A stretch of 64,000 bases of DNA. Origin: Moringa oleifera (taxonomy: Eukaryota; Streptophyta; Magnoliopsida; Brassicales; Moringaceae). Positions 60,883-64,000 of the stretch are shown one piece after another. The notes under the pieces were generated by a model. It made no database searches. It was given only the letters and a program-made list of their open reading frames with translations, and was not told where the DNA came from. The stretch covers positions 992,001 through 1,056,000 of the forward strand of contig JAJFZO010000113.1 in the NCBI GenBank assembly GCA_021397835.1, read 5' to 3'. A program made the translations under genes and the position numbers. Within the stretch, counting starts at the first letter, position 1. Each line of letters opens with the position of its first letter.

Positions 60883-62439
60883 CTTGATCTACACCCTGTA
60901 CAAACCAAATAGGAGAAGCTTTCTTCAAAAATTTTATTGGGGGGAAAAATTATTGCAAACAAAAAATCTAGAAGGTTTTAGGAGAAGATCAAGAAAATTG
61001 ATCCAAACAGTAACAGAAGTAAATATATAAATATGGTAGACAAATATTTGGTGCCCTAACTCTAAACTTTATTCAGTTACAGGATGAATTCAGCTTGATA
61101 TTACCATAAAACCGCATTGCCCTAACAAATTGTCATACATTTTAAGGCTTCTTCTTACGTATTCCGATTTTATTTATTTAATTGGAGGTAAGACAAACCC
61201 ACTGACTTGGATCCACTATAGAACGGCAAGATTGAAAAGCAGGCTAGAGATATCCAGGAGAAGTAAGAATCCCAAAAATCACAGGCATAATTAATATCTG
61301 ACAAGCAAAATACCGGGGAGAAACTGAGTGCTTATGGAACCTGCTGTTTTCTTTAATCTCACTTCATAACCATACATTAAGTAGAGATGAAAATGCAACA
61401 AGTTTAAATGAAACTCACGAAAATAAAAAAAGAACAAAAAACATTTGAACTTCACAACAGAAGTAAGATTGGGATAAAACCTAGAAATCAAGGTACAAAA
61501 CTACGCGACAATTCTATAAGCGAACGCCTTCCTGTGGGATGAATGGCCTTCCTCTTCTTGCCTTCTGCAAAATGACTGTCTTGGGAACCAAAATGGAACT
61601 ATTTTCCTTTTTTCCTTCTCTATTTATGTCAATTTTTTGGCCGTGTCCGTGGTTTCCCCTTTTCTTCTATACTCCCTTTCATTTCATATTTACGTTTCTT
61701 CTTTTGTCATTAGATCCTCGCCGATGTTTTTAGGAATTGTTTTAAAAGCGAACTTAACTTTATTTAAAAAAATTCACGGTTCATAAATTAGTTATTGGTT
61801 TAAAAAAATATATTGAGCTTTCATATAATGATATTTATGAAAATAATTTATGTTTTCATATTTTTACTTTATTTTAAATTAAATTATTTTTTATTAAAAT
61901 TAAGAAATATCACAATTGTCTACGTTAAAATAATTAAAAATCAAATACCCAAATATTTTTCTTTTCCTCTCATCTCACATTTGTTTTCCCTTTCATTTTT
62001 TTATCCTCTCAATTAATTTTTTTTATTATTTTTACTATTATTGCAAATCAACTATCGAAAAAGCATCTAAAAACTAGTGTAATCATAAAAAATTAATCAA
62101 GGAAGGATTTTAAACACTTATTGGATATCAATGAATCGAATCCTCCTATGTCATTCAATTTCTTGTTATTTTGCACTTTTAAGTTCATTTTATATGTGTA
62201 AAAAGTTTGAGTACATGTTTTTTACATGTTTTAAGTGATTATTATTATCATTTTATGAATCTCATATTATTTAGTATGTCATTGTGCTTTTTTTTTTCTA
62301 TTTTTCTTTTGATTCTTTTTAGTTAAAAAGTTGGTTTAGATATGTGCATGTGCATCATTTGTGTTAGTCATCCATTTTTTGATGTGTTGGCTGAGTTCAT
62401 TGGCTTTAGTTATTGATTGGATAATTTTCATACTTTATT
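60883..62439. promoter_or_regulatory. NCA1 5' region and intergenic DNA
   Basis: 60890-61560 probably holds the NCA1 5' UTR, a leader intron and the transcription start; the GC-richer block at about 61500-61720 is the likeliest promoter-proximal part. No TATA box could be fixed. 61740-62440 is AT-rich with no gene seen. Confidence 0.4.
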
Positions 62440-62690
62440 ATTAAGAACCATGACGTGATAATAAGAATTGTGACCACATTTTGCGAATCATAATAATGAT
62501 CCATTCTTTCGTACTTTATTTACTAAAATCGTAACATCATTCATACTACTATACTTTGTTTGTTAAAATCATATACTGTTTGCAATATTTGTGACTAGTT
62601 TATCAAAATCGATACTTCATTTTTAAAATTATATCTTGATGGAAACATTTGTGACTACGGATCATGACTTGATTTTATGTTTTATATCTA
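62440..62690. repeat. Degenerate about 20-bp repeat (AAATCGTNACTT-like), block 1
   Basis: Loose recurrences of AAATCGTAACAT, AAATCATATACT, AAATCGATACTT and ATCATGACTTG spaced roughly 20-30 bp apart. The same theme is clearer at 63780-64000. Confidence 0.4.
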
Positions 62691-63779
62691 TTTTGAGCAT
62701 TTTGTATTACAAATCTTTAAATCTTGTATCTAGTTTTCTTATTTCATCACTTCTTTCATGAGTTTATTTTCAATCGTGGCTCTGTATGCTTCGTTTTTGA
62801 CATGTTTTATTGTTCATTTTATTTGTCGCGCAGATGAAAGCTAAAAATTATTTGATCCCAAGAAAGTGTTAAAGATTAGCGCAAAATTGTTGAAGCACTA
62901 TAACATTGACGTCATCGAAATTATTAGATGTGCTTTGAATAACGAGTAGAAACAAAAGTTCAATAACACTTACCTCGGGTATTTCTTGAAGCTAAATGAA
63001 GATTTTATATTTTCTAATTGGTTATCTACCATATATTAATTTGAGAAATTAATCAACCTTGTGACAATGAGATGTGGTTCTGATTAGGAAGGAAAGAGCA
63101 ATGCTTTAGCAAGGAAGAGTTCTGTTTAATAATTGGGCTAATGTTTAATGTGCTATCATAGATAACATTCTAGCGTAACCATTTTGGTATTCTCATCAAA
63201 TATTTTAATGAAAAAGACAAAGTTTACAATAGTCAAATGAAGCTAAGGCCGCTTGACGATTAATCTAGTGATGACTATGATGATGCTGTGAATATTTCAC
63301 TTATATACCAGCTCAATTCCTTCATTGATAGGCATGATAAATGATAGGATATCCCTACCTAATAGTTCTATCTGATGGATGATTTGGAAACATTCAATAA
63401 ATTCTCATATAGCACATTAACATTTTATAACTCTATGATGCAGTTCAAGAAGGTAGTTGCAACTCAAAAATTGAAAGGTATAAAATTGAGCTAAAAAATG
63501 TATGGCTTCATGTGGGCTTAATGAAATGTAAATAAGTTTTTTTGGTTTGTGTTTGTGTTTTCATTTTAGTTTATTAAAAGCAATAACTAACTAATTTTTT
63601 CTAGGTTTTTGAGATGATATTTAATATAAATCAACATGCCACTAGAGTAATAAGATCACCATTACCCCATATTTACTAATAGAAACTTGATCATAAAACT
63701 CTACACTGGCCATTGCAAGAAGATTTTCACAAATAATATAAGTCCAATTTCGTCCCCTTGTTTGCCCATTTCTTGATTC
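62691..63779. other. Unassigned 3' region
   Basis: 62830-63480 has moderate GC and short broken open frames in +, with the feel of an old transposon body. Nothing was recognised. Confidence 0.3.
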
Positions 63780-64000
63780 CTTTTGTTAATTCAATATTAT
63801 ATTTATGAAATCGAAACTTCGTTCTTAAAATCGATAGTTCAATTTTGGAAATAATACTTTCTTTTAAAATTATAATGTAGCTTTTGAAGTTGTTTTTTTT
63901 TTTTTTTGAAATTATGACTTAAATTTTGGAATCGTTGCTTTATTTCTGAAATCATGGCACAATGTTTGAAATCGTTACTTAAACTTTGGAATTATGTCTC
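63780..64000. repeat. Degenerate 20-22-bp minisatellite, block 2 (runs off the window)
   Basis: Successive units: GAAATCGAAACTTCG, AAAATCGATAGTTCAATTTTGG, GAAATTATGACTTAAATTTTGG, AATCGTTGCTTTATTTCTG, AAATCATGGCACAATGTTTG, AAATCGTTACTTAAACTTTGG. The consensus is roughly AAATCGTNACTTNANTTTTG with a 20-22-bp period. The array is still running at the last base. Confidence 0.6.

Overview
The window is nuclear DNA from a dicot plant. It is very AT-rich and has GT-AG introns, spliced families typical of angiosperms (an SBT5-type subtilase, the catalase chaperone NCA1, WRINKLED1-like AP2 exons, a chitinase/receptor-kinase relic, a pectinesterase fragment) and plant-type CCCTAAA-like repeats. The species cannot be named from sequence alone. 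Two genes look intact, both on the minus strand: an SBT5.2-like secreted subtilase (42984-47458, 11 exons, 771 aa) and NCA1 (51915-60882, 7 coding exons, 363 aa). For both, hand-derived exon boundaries keep frame through every junction. Nearly everything else is broken gene copies, repeats and AT-rich filler.

Layout. 1-5209 is one copy of a segmental duplication whose partner is about 39585-42560. Each copy has a PDS5-like exon followed, on the same strand, by exons 1-2 of a WRINKLED1-like gene. In the left copy the WRI1-like part has grown by a clean 1.46-kb tandem duplication (383-1846 and 1848-3302) and carries an organelle-like insertion (3540-4015). 5210-7850 is an AT-rich fold-back repeat that abuts a pectinesterase gene cut off after about 85 codons (7866-8126). 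8290-22560 is mostly AT-rich intergenic DNA. It holds two related Tourist/Harbinger-like MITEs (12145-12677 and 16066-17114), a second fold-back element of the same AT-rich family (17750-19060) and a damaged AIR9-like exon (about 11684-11838) with a homologue at 36884-37045. 22571-23990 is a pseudogene of a membrane-anchored class V chitinase (CHRK1-like). 25340-33264 is a degenerate telomere-like array of nearly 8 kb, interrupted by a 0.66-kb element and containing local tandem duplications. It is followed by A/C-skewed low-complexity DNA to about 34510.

42984-60882 is the gene-bearing half. NCA1 has two large introns (4.4 and 2.65 kb); one contains a LINE remnant on the gene's own strand. 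The 3' end of the window carries a degenerate minisatellite based on an AAATCGTNACTT-like word.

Functionally the intact genes are unrelated: an apoplastic protease and a cytosolic catalase chaperone. From memory, Arabidopsis WRI1 (At3g54320) and NCA1 (At3g54360) lie close together, so WRI1-like relics 11-60 kb from NCA1 may be traces of conserved microsynteny in a region heavily expanded by repeats.
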